Below are positions 1 through 8,011 of a DNA stretch of 64,000 nucleotides, piece by piece. The number at the start of each line of letters is the position of its first letter. The first letter of the stretch is position 1. The notes beneath the pieces are model-generated. The model did no database searches. It was not told the DNA's origin and saw only the letters and a list, made by a program, of their open reading frames with translations. Source of the DNA: Allobosea sp. OK403 (GTDB lineage: Bacteria > Pseudomonadota > Alphaproteobacteria > Rhizobiales > Beijerinckiaceae); contig NZ_FOQV01000012.1 of assembly GCF_900113835.1 (NCBI RefSeq), positions 78,691 to 142,690 on the forward strand, written 5' to 3'. The translations under genes were made by a program, and so were the position numbers.

Positions 1-1
1 A

Positions 2-30
2 CGCCTTAATCGACAAAGCCTCATAAGGCG
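2..30. promoter_or_regulatory. Inverted repeat upstream of the first lysR gene
   Basis: CGCCTTA at 2-8 is matched by its exact reverse complement TAAGGCG at 24-30, ending 9 bases before the lysR start. The half-site closely resembles the CGCCTAA half-sites in front of the operon at 5.24 kb, so this is a candidate LysR autoregulatory site. The window begins here, so any further upstream sites are cut off. Confidence 0.45.
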
Positions 31-39
31 ATCTAACTA

Positions 40-933
40 ATGGCGCATCCGAACTTCAACGATCTCGCCGCCTTCGCGATGGTGGCGCGCGAGCGCAGCT
101 TCACCAGAGCCGGCGCCAAGCTTGGCGTGTCGCAGTCGGCCTTGAGCCAGACGATCAAGGGGCTCGAAGAGCGCCTCAAGCTTCGGCTGCTCACCCGCAC
201 GACGCGCAGCGTCGCGCCGACCGAGGCAGGCTTGAGGCTATTGGAGACGGTCGGGCCGCGCTTCGAAGAGATCGAGGCCGAGATCGCCGCGCTTGGCGAA
301 TTGCGCGGCAAGGCTGCCGGCACGATCCGCATCACCGCAGGCGAGCACCCGGCGATCTCGGTCCTGCAGCCTGCCCTGAAGCGGTTCCTGCCTGATCATC
401 CCGACATCAAGGTCGAGATCATCGTCGACTACGGCCTAGTCGACATCGTGGCCGCGGGCTACGACGCCGGTGTGCGCATGGGCGAGCAGGTCGCCAAGGA
501 CATGATCGCGGTGCGGATCGGGCCGGAGATGCGCATGGCGGTGGTCGGCTCGCCGGGCTATCTCGAACGGCATGGCGTGCCCGTGACGCCGCAAGATCTG
601 ACCGCCCATAACTGCATCGCCACCCGCATGCCGACCCATGGCGGCCTCTTCGCGTGGGGACTGGAGAAGGACGGCCACGAGGTCAAGGTCCGCTCGGACG
701 GGCAGCTCGTCTTTAACAACCTCGCCATGCGGCTGAGCTCGGCGCTGGACGGGCTCGGCCTCGCATACATGCCGGAAGATCATGCCATCCCGCATGTCCG
801 AGACGGCCGGTTGGTGCGGGTGCTCGAGGATTGGTGCGCGCCGTTCCCCGGCTATCACCTCTATTATCCGAGCCGCCGGCACTCCTCTTCTGCGTTGTCG
901 GTGCTGATCGACGCGTTGCGCTACCGGGACTGA
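40..933 (+). CDS. LysR family transcriptional regulator
   Basis: This 297-residue protein has the normal LysR length and order. A winged HTH occupies about residues 8-66 (FTRAGAKLGVSQSALSQTIK, then the wing TRSVAPTEAG), and a substrate-binding domain fills residues 90-290. It resembles the group of LysR regulators beside oxidoreductase and hydrolase genes. It probably binds the CGCCTWA palindromes just upstream of itself and at 5297-5338, and so may control the minus-strand operon that ends near it. The inducer is unknown. The start at 40 is the only one that keeps the whole HTH. Confidence 0.93.
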   Translation: MAHPNFNDLAAFAMVARERSFTRAGAKLGVSQSALSQTIKGLEERLKLRLLTRTTRSVAPTEAGLRLLETVGPRFEEIEAEIAALGELRGKAAGTIRITAGEHPAISVLQPALKRFLPDHPDIKVEIIVDYGLVDIVAAGYDAGVRMGEQVAKDMIAVRIGPEMRMAVVGSPGYLERHGVPVTPQDLTAHNCIATRMPTHGGLFAWGLEKDGHEVKVRSDGQLVFNNLAMRLSSALDGLGLAYMPEDHAIPHVRDGRLVRVLEDWCAPFPGYHLYYPSRRHSSSALSVLIDALRYRD

Positions 934-1890
934 CGCCGCATCCAGAAGCGGATCGCCCCATCGATCCAGCCTATCGCGCTCGTCCCGACGCCGAGGCCAA
1001 AACCATGGCCGACGCCAGGATACTCGCGATAGTCGACCTCGGTGCCGAGGCGGCGCAATGCCGCCACGCGCTGGCGCATCGCAGTTGGCGGGGCGATGCC
1101 ATCCTGGTCACCGACGAGAGCGAAGGTCGGCGATTCGGTGGCCGCATGGTCGGAATGAGCCGTATAGGCCATGACGTCCGCGGCTGGTTTCGGGAGCTCG
1201 GGGCCGCCATAGGATGAGACGCCATGGCTGCCGACGGACGCTGCCATGCGGGCGCCAGCCAAGCTACCCCACAGCGAATAGCCGCGCGTGTCCACGTCGA
1301 GCCTCGCGGCGTTGCGGAAGACGAAGTCGATCGCCGCAGCCAGATCCTGCGTCGCCACGCCGCTGCCCTTGCCGGCGCGGTCCTTCACGACGAAGGCGCT
1401 CAGCCCTGCGTCGCTGACCGCAGCCGCATAGGGGAAACCCTCGTGCACCGAGCCGACATAGGCGAAGCCGCCGCCGGGCGCGATGATGGCAAAGGGCGCG
1501 TTCGGCTTGCCGGGCAGGAAGAACAGCCCGGCATGAGCCTTGGGCGGCTCCGCGCGCATCTCGGCCTAGAAGATCTGGCGGCGCTGTTCGGCACCGTCGA
1601 TCAGGCGGTTGAGGGCGCCGAGCGTCGAGGCGGCGTCGACATGGCTGTGATAGGGGAGCAGGGATCCGAGGGTGTCGGGCCTGGCCTGCAGATCATAGTC
1701 CCGGTCGTCCCAGGGCAGCGGTGGGCGAAACCCGTGAAGGCTGGGTGAGAGATCAGATCCTAGTGCTCTCGGCAGTCAGGCGACCACGAGGCTTGTCGGC
1801 GCTCGGAGGGGGCTGAGCCACGGCACCCTGAGCGCCGATCACGAGAAGCGGCAAGGCCAGGCAATCCCGCCGAGAAGCGAGGCAGCCGGG
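921..1890 (-). pseudogene. Broken alpha/beta hydrolase (exported esterase-like), multiple lesions
   Basis: The intact 3' part (921-1559, 212 codons) is an alpha/beta hydrolase with PTFALVGDQDGIAPP and the terminal catalytic-His stretch YPGVGHGFGLG. The reading continues upstream but is broken. An in-frame TAG lies at 1566-1568, where the aligned codon would be TAC or TAT. A frameshift lies at about 1716-1722 (LISHPAFTGFAHR in one frame, LPWDDRDYDLQARPD in another), and a second at about 1758-1762. No start codon precedes the signal-like LALPLLVIGAQGAVAQ segment. The nucleophile elbow reads WGSLAGARM where relatives have WGxSAGARM, so the catalytic Ser appears replaced by Leu, one base from a TCG codon. 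It is the last gene of the minus-strand operon and overlaps the lysR stop by 13 bases. Confidence 0.8.
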
Positions 1891-1926
1891 CCGGGCTCTC
1901 CGCTTTCGTTTGTCGTTTATCGCGTC

Positions 1927-2652
1927 CTATCCCTGCGGAGCCGGTTCCGTGCGCTCGGCAGCCGTTGTCGGCCGGTTCGTCGACGGCCGACCTCTCTGGA
2001 CCGGCTGCAGGCCGTAAAAGGTCGCCACCATCACCAGCCCGGCGACTGCAGCGCAGTGGACGAAGAAGCCCGCGACCGAGGCCTCAAAGTCCCACCAGTC
2101 CAGCGTCATCTGCATGGAAAGCTTGCCGCCGAGGCCAAGGACAGTGCAGCTCCAGAAGCCGTGAAGCGCGATTCCCAGCGCGACGGCACGCAGCAAAAGC
2201 GTTCGCAGCGCGCTCGGCTTCCTGATCCCGAACAGCTTGCGCGCGATGCCCATCAGCATCGGCCAACGCAGCCCGAGATGGATTGAGACGATGATCAGCA
2301 CCCAGTATGCCGCGAGCGTGTGGATCTGCCGGACAGTGAACCCGCCCCAGGGCGGCAGGAACGGCGACAGCGCGTTCGAGATCAGCACGCTCGTGACCAG
2401 CAATGCGAGCATGGCACCGAGCAGTACGACTGTGACTCCGAGATTGACCAGGCTGCGCGGCTCGCGACGCGTCCGAGGGATGCCGCCCCACCATCGCCGG
2501 TTGAAGAAGTTGTGGGCGATCAGCAGCAGGAACATTGCCGCCCCGGTGACCTCATGGACGAGGTTGCCGAGCCACCAATAGGCGAAGCCGAGCAGCAGCA
2601 GCCCGACGGACAAGCCATCGAGCCAGAGCCGAGACAGAAACAGGCGGTTCAC
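1927..2652 (-). CDS. DUF4405 membrane protein, cytochrome b-like
   Basis: From a GTG start at 2652 this is 241 residues with about six hydrophobic segments. A GGGAGA ribosome site precedes the GTG, and the longer upstream reading overlaps the P460 gene. His33 and His47 flank the second helix and His111 and His125 flank the fourth, the paired-helix histidine pattern expected of b-type heme ligands in DUF4405 and cytochrome b561-like proteins. It follows the cytochrome P460 gene by 17 bases, so it could move electrons between that periplasmic heme protein and the membrane. Family assignment is from overall pattern; heme binding is inferred. Confidence 0.72.
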   Translation of the reverse strand: MNRLFLSRLWLDGLSVGLLLLGFAYWWLGNLVHEVTGAAMFLLLIAHNFFNRRWWGGIPRTRREPRSLVNLGVTVVLLGAMLALLVTSVLISNALSPFLPPWGGFTVRQIHTLAAYWVLIIVSIHLGLRWPMLMGIARKLFGIRKPSALRTLLLRAVALGIALHGFWSCTVLGLGGKLSMQMTLDWWDFEASVAGFFVHCAAVAGLVMVATFYGLQPVQRGRPSTNRPTTAAERTEPAPQG

Positions 2653-2669
2653 GGCGCGATCTCCCGCGG

Positions 2670-3152
2670 CTATTCGATCGGCGTTCCGTTGAAGCGAGGA
2701 ATGCGCGAGCCGGTGAACAGATACTCCGCCCCCGACTGGCTCTGGTGGCAGGACTGGCAGCGGGCGGTGTTCTCGGCGGTGTTGATCGACTTGTCGGGCC
2801 AGAACCATTGGAACTGCCAGTCGCCGGTGCGGCGGCGCTCGTCATAGTCGGCGCCCCAGCCCTGGCCCTTCTCCATAACGAAGTAGCGGAAGAGCTTGCC
2901 GTCGCGATAGTCGACCAGCACGAAATGCGTGCCCGCCGGCACCGGCTGGCGGTTCTTGACCGCCTCGATCGCGGCGGGCGTCGTCATGATGCGCTCGGTG
3001 ACGTTGCCACGCCGGACAGTAGTGTAGTGAACCAGCTTGTCGAACTCGGGAAACGTGGCGCGGGTGGGCTCTGCATGGACCTGCCAGCCGACCGTCAGCA
3101 CGGCGGCCATCGACAGGCTCACCGCTGCGTTCTGGAAGGTGGGGATTTTCAT
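2670..3152 (-). CDS. Cytochrome P460 family protein, periplasmic
   Basis: This 160-residue protein starts at MKIPTFQNAA, giving a Sec signal peptide of about 27 residues (VSLSMAAVLTVGWQVHA). The mature part carries the P460 pattern (FVLVDYRDGKLFRYFVMEKG, DWQFQWFWPD) and one c-type heme motif, CQSCH, at residues 132-136. P460 proteins oxidise hydroxylamine, nitric oxide or similar small substrates, but many members have no known role. The Lys that forms the heme cross-link in true P460 cannot be confirmed by eye. It lies between the cupin and DUF4405 genes in one operon. Confidence 0.83.
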   Translation of the reverse strand: MKIPTFQNAAVSLSMAAVLTVGWQVHAEPTRATFPEFDKLVHYTTVRRGNVTERIMTTPAAIEAVKNRQPVPAGTHFVLVDYRDGKLFRYFVMEKGQGWGADYDERRRTGDWQFQWFWPDKSINTAENTARCQSCHQSQSGAEYLFTGSRIPRFNGTPIE

Positions 3153-3165
3153 GATTGCGTCGATC

Positions 3166-3648
3166 CTATCGCCGGTAATGCTCGTCGGAGACAGCTTCCA
3201 GCCACTCGACGGTCTTGCCGTCGAGCGCTTCGGATATCGCGACATGGGTCATCCCATTCGTCGCGGACGCGCCGTGCCAGTGCTTCACCCCCGGCGGGAT
3301 CCAGACGGTGTCGCCGGTGCGGATTTCCTGAACCGGCCCATCCCAGTGCTGCACCAGCCCGACGCCGGTCGTGACGAAAAGAGTCTGGCCGAGCGGATGG
3401 GTGTGCCACGCCGTCCGGGCGCCGGGCTCGAAGCTGACGGTGCCGCCGCTGATCCGCGCCGGCGCGGTTCCCTGGAACCGTCCGTCGACACGCACAGTGC
3501 CGGTGAAGTTCTGGGCGGGGCCGACGCTTGGCGCCTGCGCGCCGGCACGCTGCACGGTGACGGCCTGCGCGGTCTGGGAGAGCGCGTCGGCTGCGGGCAT
3601 CAGGCCTGCGACGACGGCGAGGATTTTGGCTGACATCGCGATGCTCAC
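3166..3648 (-). CDS. Exported cupin domain protein
   Basis: A signal peptide of about 25-29 residues is followed by a single cupin barrel. The metal ligands fit the usual two motifs: His82, His84 and Gln88 (WHTHPLGQ), then His123 or His125 (GVKHWHG) in motif two. It resembles the small cupins often labelled (R)-mandelonitrile lyase or quercetin-dioxygenase-like. The GTG start at 3648 overlaps the previous stop as GTGA; an ATG four codons in (3636) is the alternative. Because it is exported, its substrate is expected in the periplasm, together with the P460 and decarboxylase-like partners. Confidence 0.85.
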   Translation of the reverse strand: MSIAMSAKILAVVAGLMPAADALSQTAQAVTVQRAGAQAPSVGPAQNFTGTVRVDGRFQGTAPARISGGTVSFEPGARTAWHTHPLGQTLFVTTGVGLVQHWDGPVQEIRTGDTVWIPPGVKHWHGASATNGMTHVAISEALDGKTVEWLEAVSDEHYRR

Positions 3649-4061
3649 TTGGGTTTGAAGACGTCGCGGGCGATGCCGATCGCGACGATGGCGTTGGGCC
3701 AGCCGGCATAGAAGGCGAGCTGTGTGATCGCCTCGACGATCTCCTCCTCCTTGACGCCATTGGTGCGCGCCAGAGCGATGTGCGAGCGCAACTGCTCTGG
3801 GTGGTTCTTCGCGATCAGGGCAGCCACGGTGATCAGGCTGCGGTCGCGCTTGGCCAGGCCGGGACGTTCCCAGATGTCGCCGAACAGGACGCTGTCTGTC
3901 AGCTCCGCCATTTTGGGCGCGATATCGCCCATCAGTTGCTGGGCACGGGACGGCGGCTTGGACCCAGGCGAATTTGGGCTCTGCGTCTGGGCGCCTGCTG
4001 CCGTGACGCCTGCGGCGAAAAGGCCGGCAGCGGCGACGATAGCGCTGATGAGGGTACTCAT
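3645..4061 (-). CDS. Carboxymuconolactone decarboxylase family protein, exported
   Basis: The start is taken at MSTLISAIVA (4061), which gives a clear Sec signal ending near AAGAQTQS and a product of 138 residues. The core has the CMD/AhpD helical pattern (RSLITVAALIAKNHPEQLRS, then ITQLAFYAGWPNA). There is no CxxC, so it is not an AhpD-type peroxidase; His and Glu residues fit the decarboxylase or isomerase branch. A signal peptide on a CMD protein suggests work in the periplasm. It overlaps the cupin gene by 4 bases, so the two are probably translationally coupled. Confidence 0.85.
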   Translation of the reverse strand: MSTLISAIVAAAGLFAAGVTAAGAQTQSPNSPGSKPPSRAQQLMGDIAPKMAELTDSVLFGDIWERPGLAKRDRSLITVAALIAKNHPEQLRSHIALARTNGVKEEEIVEAITQLAFYAGWPNAIVAIGIARDVFKPK

Positions 4062-4149
4062 GGGGGAGGTTGTCCTTATGAATGGCGGACGCGGCAGTCG
4101 ATCCAGGAAGGCCGCCTGTGCCGGGTGTTGGCTCAACCGGCGAAAGCGC

Positions 4150-5241
4150 TCAGTCGAGCTTCTTCTCGGCCAGGAACGTCGTGACCTGATCGGCGATCTC
4201 GATGTTGTTCAGGTCCGAGAACGGAAAATGCGTGTTCCCCCGGATCCCGGCCTCGGGAAGGTGAACGAGCCTGACCTGTCCACCATGCTTGTTGACCGTG
4301 TCGGCCCAGATCCGCGCCATCTCCAGTCGGCCGCGCCAGGCGTCCTGCGTCGGCACGTCGGTCGGCTTCGCCGGGATGTTGTCGCCGTAAAACACGATGA
4401 TCGGCAGCTTGGTCAGCGCCATGAAGTCAGCCATCGGAACCGGCACGCCCTCGATCATGTCGAAGGAGGTAGGCACTGGCTTGGGCAGTTCGCCCTGCGG
4501 GAAGACGAAGCCGCTGCCCGGCTCGAAGGCAACGATTGCCTTGACGTCGGGGCTCTTGATCGCGGTGAGCCAGCCCGGACCGCCGCTCTGCGAATGCGTC
4601 ATCAGGATGCCCGGCCCGATCCTGGCGAAGAGCGCTGAGACGCTGTCGGATATCAGGGTGGCGTCGAACGGCCCGGTGTTCGGCGTCATCGCCCGGAAAT
4701 ACTGGTTCAGGGTCTCCGGCTTGCGGTCGAACTGGACGCCGTCGAAATAGTTCGGCCAGATGCCTATACGGAATTGGCCGAACCAGAACTGTTCGTCGGG
4801 CGTGGGCTTCAGCGTCGCCTCGACGGTACTGCGGCCCGCATTGCCGCGCCGTGGCTGGTCGATGAGATAGGTTGCGAAGCGGCGTCGCAGGAAGATGTTC
4901 TGGAAACCCTCGCGCCCGTCCGGCGTCGTCTCCCAGGTCTTCGAGAACTGGCCCGCGCCATGCCACATCACGATGGGCAGGCTGCGGGCGTTCACCGGCA
5001 CTTGGTAGAATGCGTAGAGATGGTCGCCGTGGAAGGTCTGTCCCATCGGCGCCAAGGGTTTGAGCGGATCGAATGTGCCCGGCGCGGTCGTGACGGAGCC
5101 GCCGACGGCGAAGCTGCCCTGGTCTTGAATGAGGACCGGCTCGGTGCGCGCGGCCTGCTGGGCGGCTGTAGGCAGCGATACCAGTATGGCGGCGCCTATC
5201 AGGAGCGCCGTCCCAGAAGTGCGTTTTGTCATTGCAGGCAT
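4150..5241 (-). CDS. Exported alpha/beta fold hydrolase
   Basis: This 363-residue protein begins with a signal peptide (LLIGAAILVSLPTAAQQA). It has an alpha/beta-hydrolase core: an oxyanion-side VMWHGAGQF near residue 91, nucleophile Ser217 in the elbow THSQSGGPGW, and a late His in RGNTHFPFSD. This long-armed family with an HSQxGG elbow is usually annotated as esterase, with substrate unknown. It is the first gene of the operon, 88 bases ahead of the CMD-like gene, and sits below the palindromic promoter region at 5297-5338. Confidence 0.86.
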   Translation of the reverse strand: MPAMTKRTSGTALLIGAAILVSLPTAAQQAARTEPVLIQDQGSFAVGGSVTTAPGTFDPLKPLAPMGQTFHGDHLYAFYQVPVNARSLPIVMWHGAGQFSKTWETTPDGREGFQNIFLRRRFATYLIDQPRRGNAGRSTVEATLKPTPDEQFWFGQFRIGIWPNYFDGVQFDRKPETLNQYFRAMTPNTGPFDATLISDSVSALFARIGPGILMTHSQSGGPGWLTAIKSPDVKAIVAFEPGSGFVFPQGELPKPVPTSFDMIEGVPVPMADFMALTKLPIIVFYGDNIPAKPTDVPTQDAWRGRLEMARIWADTVNKHGGQVRLVHLPEAGIRGNTHFPFSDLNNIEIADQVTTFLAEKKLD

Positions 5242-5296
5242 CGGTCCCTCGGTCGCTATCAGCGTCCGGTGAACCTAACGGCCCGGGCAGTGTTCG

Positions 5297-5338
5297 ATTA
5301 GGCGCCTAAACCCACTAGGACCAATTAGTCCGCCTAAT
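5297..5338. promoter_or_regulatory. Nested palindromes, probable LysR-type operator of the exported-enzyme operon
   Basis: TTAGGCGCCTAA at 5298-5309 is a perfect 12-bp palindrome. ATTAGGCG (5297-5304) pairs with CGCCTAAT (5331-5338), and between them GGAC-N6-GTCC forms a further inverted repeat. The cluster lies 56-97 bases above the start of the first operon gene. The CGCCTWA half-site also occurs in front of the lysR gene at position 2. Confidence 0.55.
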
Positions 5339-5596
5339 AAATCATTAGCTTCGCAGTTTCGATAAATGTCCGCTTTGCGCCCTGCCGCGAGAGCGGCTTA
5401 ATCCATTGGCGCCTCGCCGGCATCGGACAAGTCGGCATTCGGGCAAATCTTGGCGCGCTGGCCGGTGGGCGGCTAGGCGCGGAGCTGACCGCAATCCGGC
5501 TGTGCGAGGACAGCTCGGCGCGACAGGCGGGGATGGGCCGGCAATCGCCCCTTCCGGCCTTCGGGCCGGCTGAGCGGGCGGCGAACCGGCCGTCAT
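5339..5596. other. Non-coding spacer with a hairpin
   Basis: No convincing gene is present between the divergent-looking control region and the M81 stop codon. The one structure is a perfect CCGGCC-TTCG-GGCCGG hairpin at 5554-5569, 28 bases beyond the M81 stop. It could serve as a 3' stem-loop for that transcript, though it lacks a T tract. Confidence 0.4.
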
Positions 5597-7093
5597 TCAC
5601 CGAGCCGCACAATCGCGATCGAGCGGGAAGATCGGCCGGCGGGCGCGCCGATAGGGCAGCTTCGTCAGGTCCGGCGTGCACAGCGCGCCGCTGTCGCAGA
5701 CGATCACCTTGCCGGCGATCGGCTCGAAGGCGGCGCGGAAATGCTGCATCGACTTCAGCGCCACCACGCGCTTGGCGGCGGGGTCGATGCCGAAGGCGCG
5801 GAATTGCTGCAGGTCGTTCATCTGCGCCCGGATCGTGGTGACCAGGATCTCGATGTCGCCGACGCGCAGCACGGCGCAGGGCCCCCAGCTCGCATGGAGG
5901 CCGCCGAGCATCGGGCCGTCGCCGACATAGTTGCCCGCGCTCAGGCTGACGAGCGTGCCGGTGAGGGCAAGCGGCCCGCCGCCGATCTCGGGGTCGACCT
6001 TGCCGCCGAGCCGGACCGAAACCGTCGCGCCCGGCTGCGCCCGGTGCAGTTCGGCCGCGGCTTCCGGATCGACGATCGGGCCAAAGCAGGCGTCTTTCAA
6101 ACCGGCCTCGATCATGGCTTTCAAAAGCCCGGTCGCGTCGCCATAGCCGCCGCCGCCGGGATTGTCGGCGTAATCGGCGATGATCAGCGGGCCCGATGTC
6201 GCGACATAGGCGGCCGCCTCCGCAACGGCCTCTGCCACCGTGAGGAAGGGCGTCACCATCTCGAAGCGGCGCTGCCACATGTCGTCGACCAGCGCCTCGG
6301 CGAAGCCGCGATGGCGCGCAAGATCGCCCTCGCAGGTGACGAGCACGGTCGGGCCGACCTCGGCGATATCGGCATTGCCGAAGCCGCCATTGACGCTGAC
6401 GGCGAAGACGCCGGGCTCCTGCTCATAGGCCTTCGCCTTGGCGATGCGCGCGACCATCGGGCCGATATCGGTGCGCCCGCCATTGACCTCCTCCAGCATC
6501 GGCCGCTCGGCGCGCAGCGTTACCGGCCTGATCTCGCCCACCATGGCGCGCTGCAGGATGCCCGCTGCCAGCCGCCCTGTCTCGCGGACATCGACATGCG
6601 GATAGGTCTTGTAGGAGACGACGATCTCGGCGAGCTCCGTCATCGCCCGGGTGACATTGGCATGAGGGTCGAGCGTGACGCCGATCGGCACTTTCGGGCC
6701 GAGCACGGCGCGCAGCCGCTTGAGCAATTCGCCTTCGCCATCCTCGCAGAACTCCGTCACCATCGCGCCATGCAGGCCCAGCAGCACGCCGTCGATCGTC
6801 CCGGCATGGGCCTTGGCCGCTTCGATGATGACATTGGCGATGCGGTCGAAGGCATCGCGCGTCACCGGGCCCGAGGGCTGGGCCGCGGCGCTGATCGCAT
6901 GGATCACCCGCCAGCCGGCCGGGCGGCCGATATCGAGGAAGCCGGCGATCGGCGTATTGGCCTCGCCGCGCTCAGTGATGGCGGCGTCGCCCAGCCTGAT
7001 GCCGCGATCCGTGAAGGCGGCGTAATCGGCCGGGCAGCGGCTGAAGGTGTTGCTCTCATGTGAGAACTCGGCGGTCAGCACGGTGAAGCTCAT
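5597..7093 (-). CDS. M81 family metallopeptidase (MlrC-like)
   Basis: The 498-residue protein starting MSFTVLTAEFSHESNTFSR has the M81/MlrC signature. His12 and Glu13 of SHESNTF begin the metal site, followed by LLGLHGAMV, GVTLDPHAN and YADNPGGGGYGD. MlrC was described as the last peptidase of microcystin breakdown, but most homologues sit beside peptide ABC transporters and probably process small, often modified, peptides or lactams in the cytoplasm. It follows the DppC-like gene by 62 bases. The reading frame runs open far upstream, but only this start gives the family N-terminus. Confidence 0.9.
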   Translation of the reverse strand: MSFTVLTAEFSHESNTFSRCPADYAAFTDRGIRLGDAAITERGEANTPIAGFLDIGRPAGWRVIHAISAAAQPSGPVTRDAFDRIANVIIEAAKAHAGTIDGVLLGLHGAMVTEFCEDGEGELLKRLRAVLGPKVPIGVTLDPHANVTRAMTELAEIVVSYKTYPHVDVRETGRLAAGILQRAMVGEIRPVTLRAERPMLEEVNGGRTDIGPMVARIAKAKAYEQEPGVFAVSVNGGFGNADIAEVGPTVLVTCEGDLARHRGFAEALVDDMWQRRFEMVTPFLTVAEAVAEAAAYVATSGPLIIADYADNPGGGGYGDATGLLKAMIEAGLKDACFGPIVDPEAAAELHRAQPGATVSVRLGGKVDPEIGGGPLALTGTLVSLSAGNYVGDGPMLGGLHASWGPCAVLRVGDIEILVTTIRAQMNDLQQFRAFGIDPAAKRVVALKSMQHFRAAFEPIAGKVIVCDSGALCTPDLTKLPYRRARRPIFPLDRDCAAR

Positions 7094-7155
7094 GGCGTTC
7101 CCTGGGGTCCCTGATGATTGTCTTGGATGCGGTTCTTGTGGAGTGGTGCGGGGCG

Positions 7156-8001
7156 TCAGCCGTCGCGCAGCGAGGCGCGGATATCGAGCGCCTCGATCAG
7201 CGCGTCCCCGAACAGGTTGATGGCGATCACGGTGGTGGCGATGACGAGGCCGGGAAAGATGATGATCCAGGGCGCGATGAAGATCTGCGCCGTGCCCGAG
7301 CTCATCATCGCCCCCCAGCTCGGCACCGGCGGCTGCGCGCCGAGCCCGAAGAAGCCCAGCGTCGCCTCGAGCACGATGGCATCGCCCGTCGCCAGCATGC
7401 CGGCGACGATGACCGGGGTCATCGCATTGGGCAGGAGATGGCGGAAGAGCACGCGGCCGGGATGGGCGCCGGCCGCCACCGCCGCATCGACGAAGAGCTC
7501 GCCCTTGAGCGACATCACCTGCGCCCGCGTCAATCGGGTGAACTGGGCGAGATAGGCGATCGCGATGGCGATCGCGGTGGAATGCAGCCCCGGCCCCAGG
7601 ATCGCGATCAGGATCAGCGCCAGCAGGATCTCGGGAAAGGACCAGGTCAGGTCGACGATGACGGTCACGGCCCGGTCGAACAGGCCGCCGAAATAGCCGG
7701 CGGCGGCGCCAAGCGTCGCGCCTGCGACCACCGACAGCGCGATCGAGAGCACGCTGACGCTGAGCGAGGTGCGCGCGCCCTGGATGATGCGCGAGAGCAG
7801 GTCGCGCCCGAATTCGTCGGTGCCGAGCCAATGCGCCGGGGAGGGCGGCGTATTGGCGATCGAGAGCTGCTGGGCCGCATAGTCGTAAGGCGCGATCCAC
7901 GGCGCGAAGATGGCGCAGAAGACGAGCGCGATCAGGAACAGCGCGCAGATGGCGCCGCGCGGCGAGCGGGCGAGGCGGGCGGGCAGCGACAGACGGCTCA
8001 T
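7156..8001 (-). CDS. ABC transporter permease, oligopeptide type (DppC-like)
   Basis: From MSRLSLPARL the product is 281 residues. It has an N-terminal membrane helix (AICALFLIALVFCAIFAPWI), the DppC/OppC N-terminal domain, and a permease core with the ATPase-contact loop GAHPGRVLFRHLLPN near residue 185. It lies 10 bases downstream of the DppB-like gene. It should form the second half of an oligopeptide-class import channel. No ATP-binding gene accompanies it. Confidence 0.92.
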   Translation of the reverse strand: MSRLSLPARLARSPRGAICALFLIALVFCAIFAPWIAPYDYAAQQLSIANTPPSPAHWLGTDEFGRDLLSRIIQGARTSLSVSVLSIALSVVAGATLGAAAGYFGGLFDRAVTVIVDLTWSFPEILLALILIAILGPGLHSTAIAIAIAYLAQFTRLTRAQVMSLKGELFVDAAVAAGAHPGRVLFRHLLPNAMTPVIVAGMLATGDAIVLEATLGFFGLGAQPPVPSWGAMMSSGTAQIFIAPWIIIFPGLVIATTVIAINLFGDALIEALDIRASLRDG

Positions 8002-8011
8002 CTTGTAGCCC

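Noticed and set aside
7094..7900. Extension of the M81 gene upstream of MSFTVL to about 767 codons
   Set aside because: The added part is only the DppC gene read in another frame; M81 proteins begin at the chosen Met.
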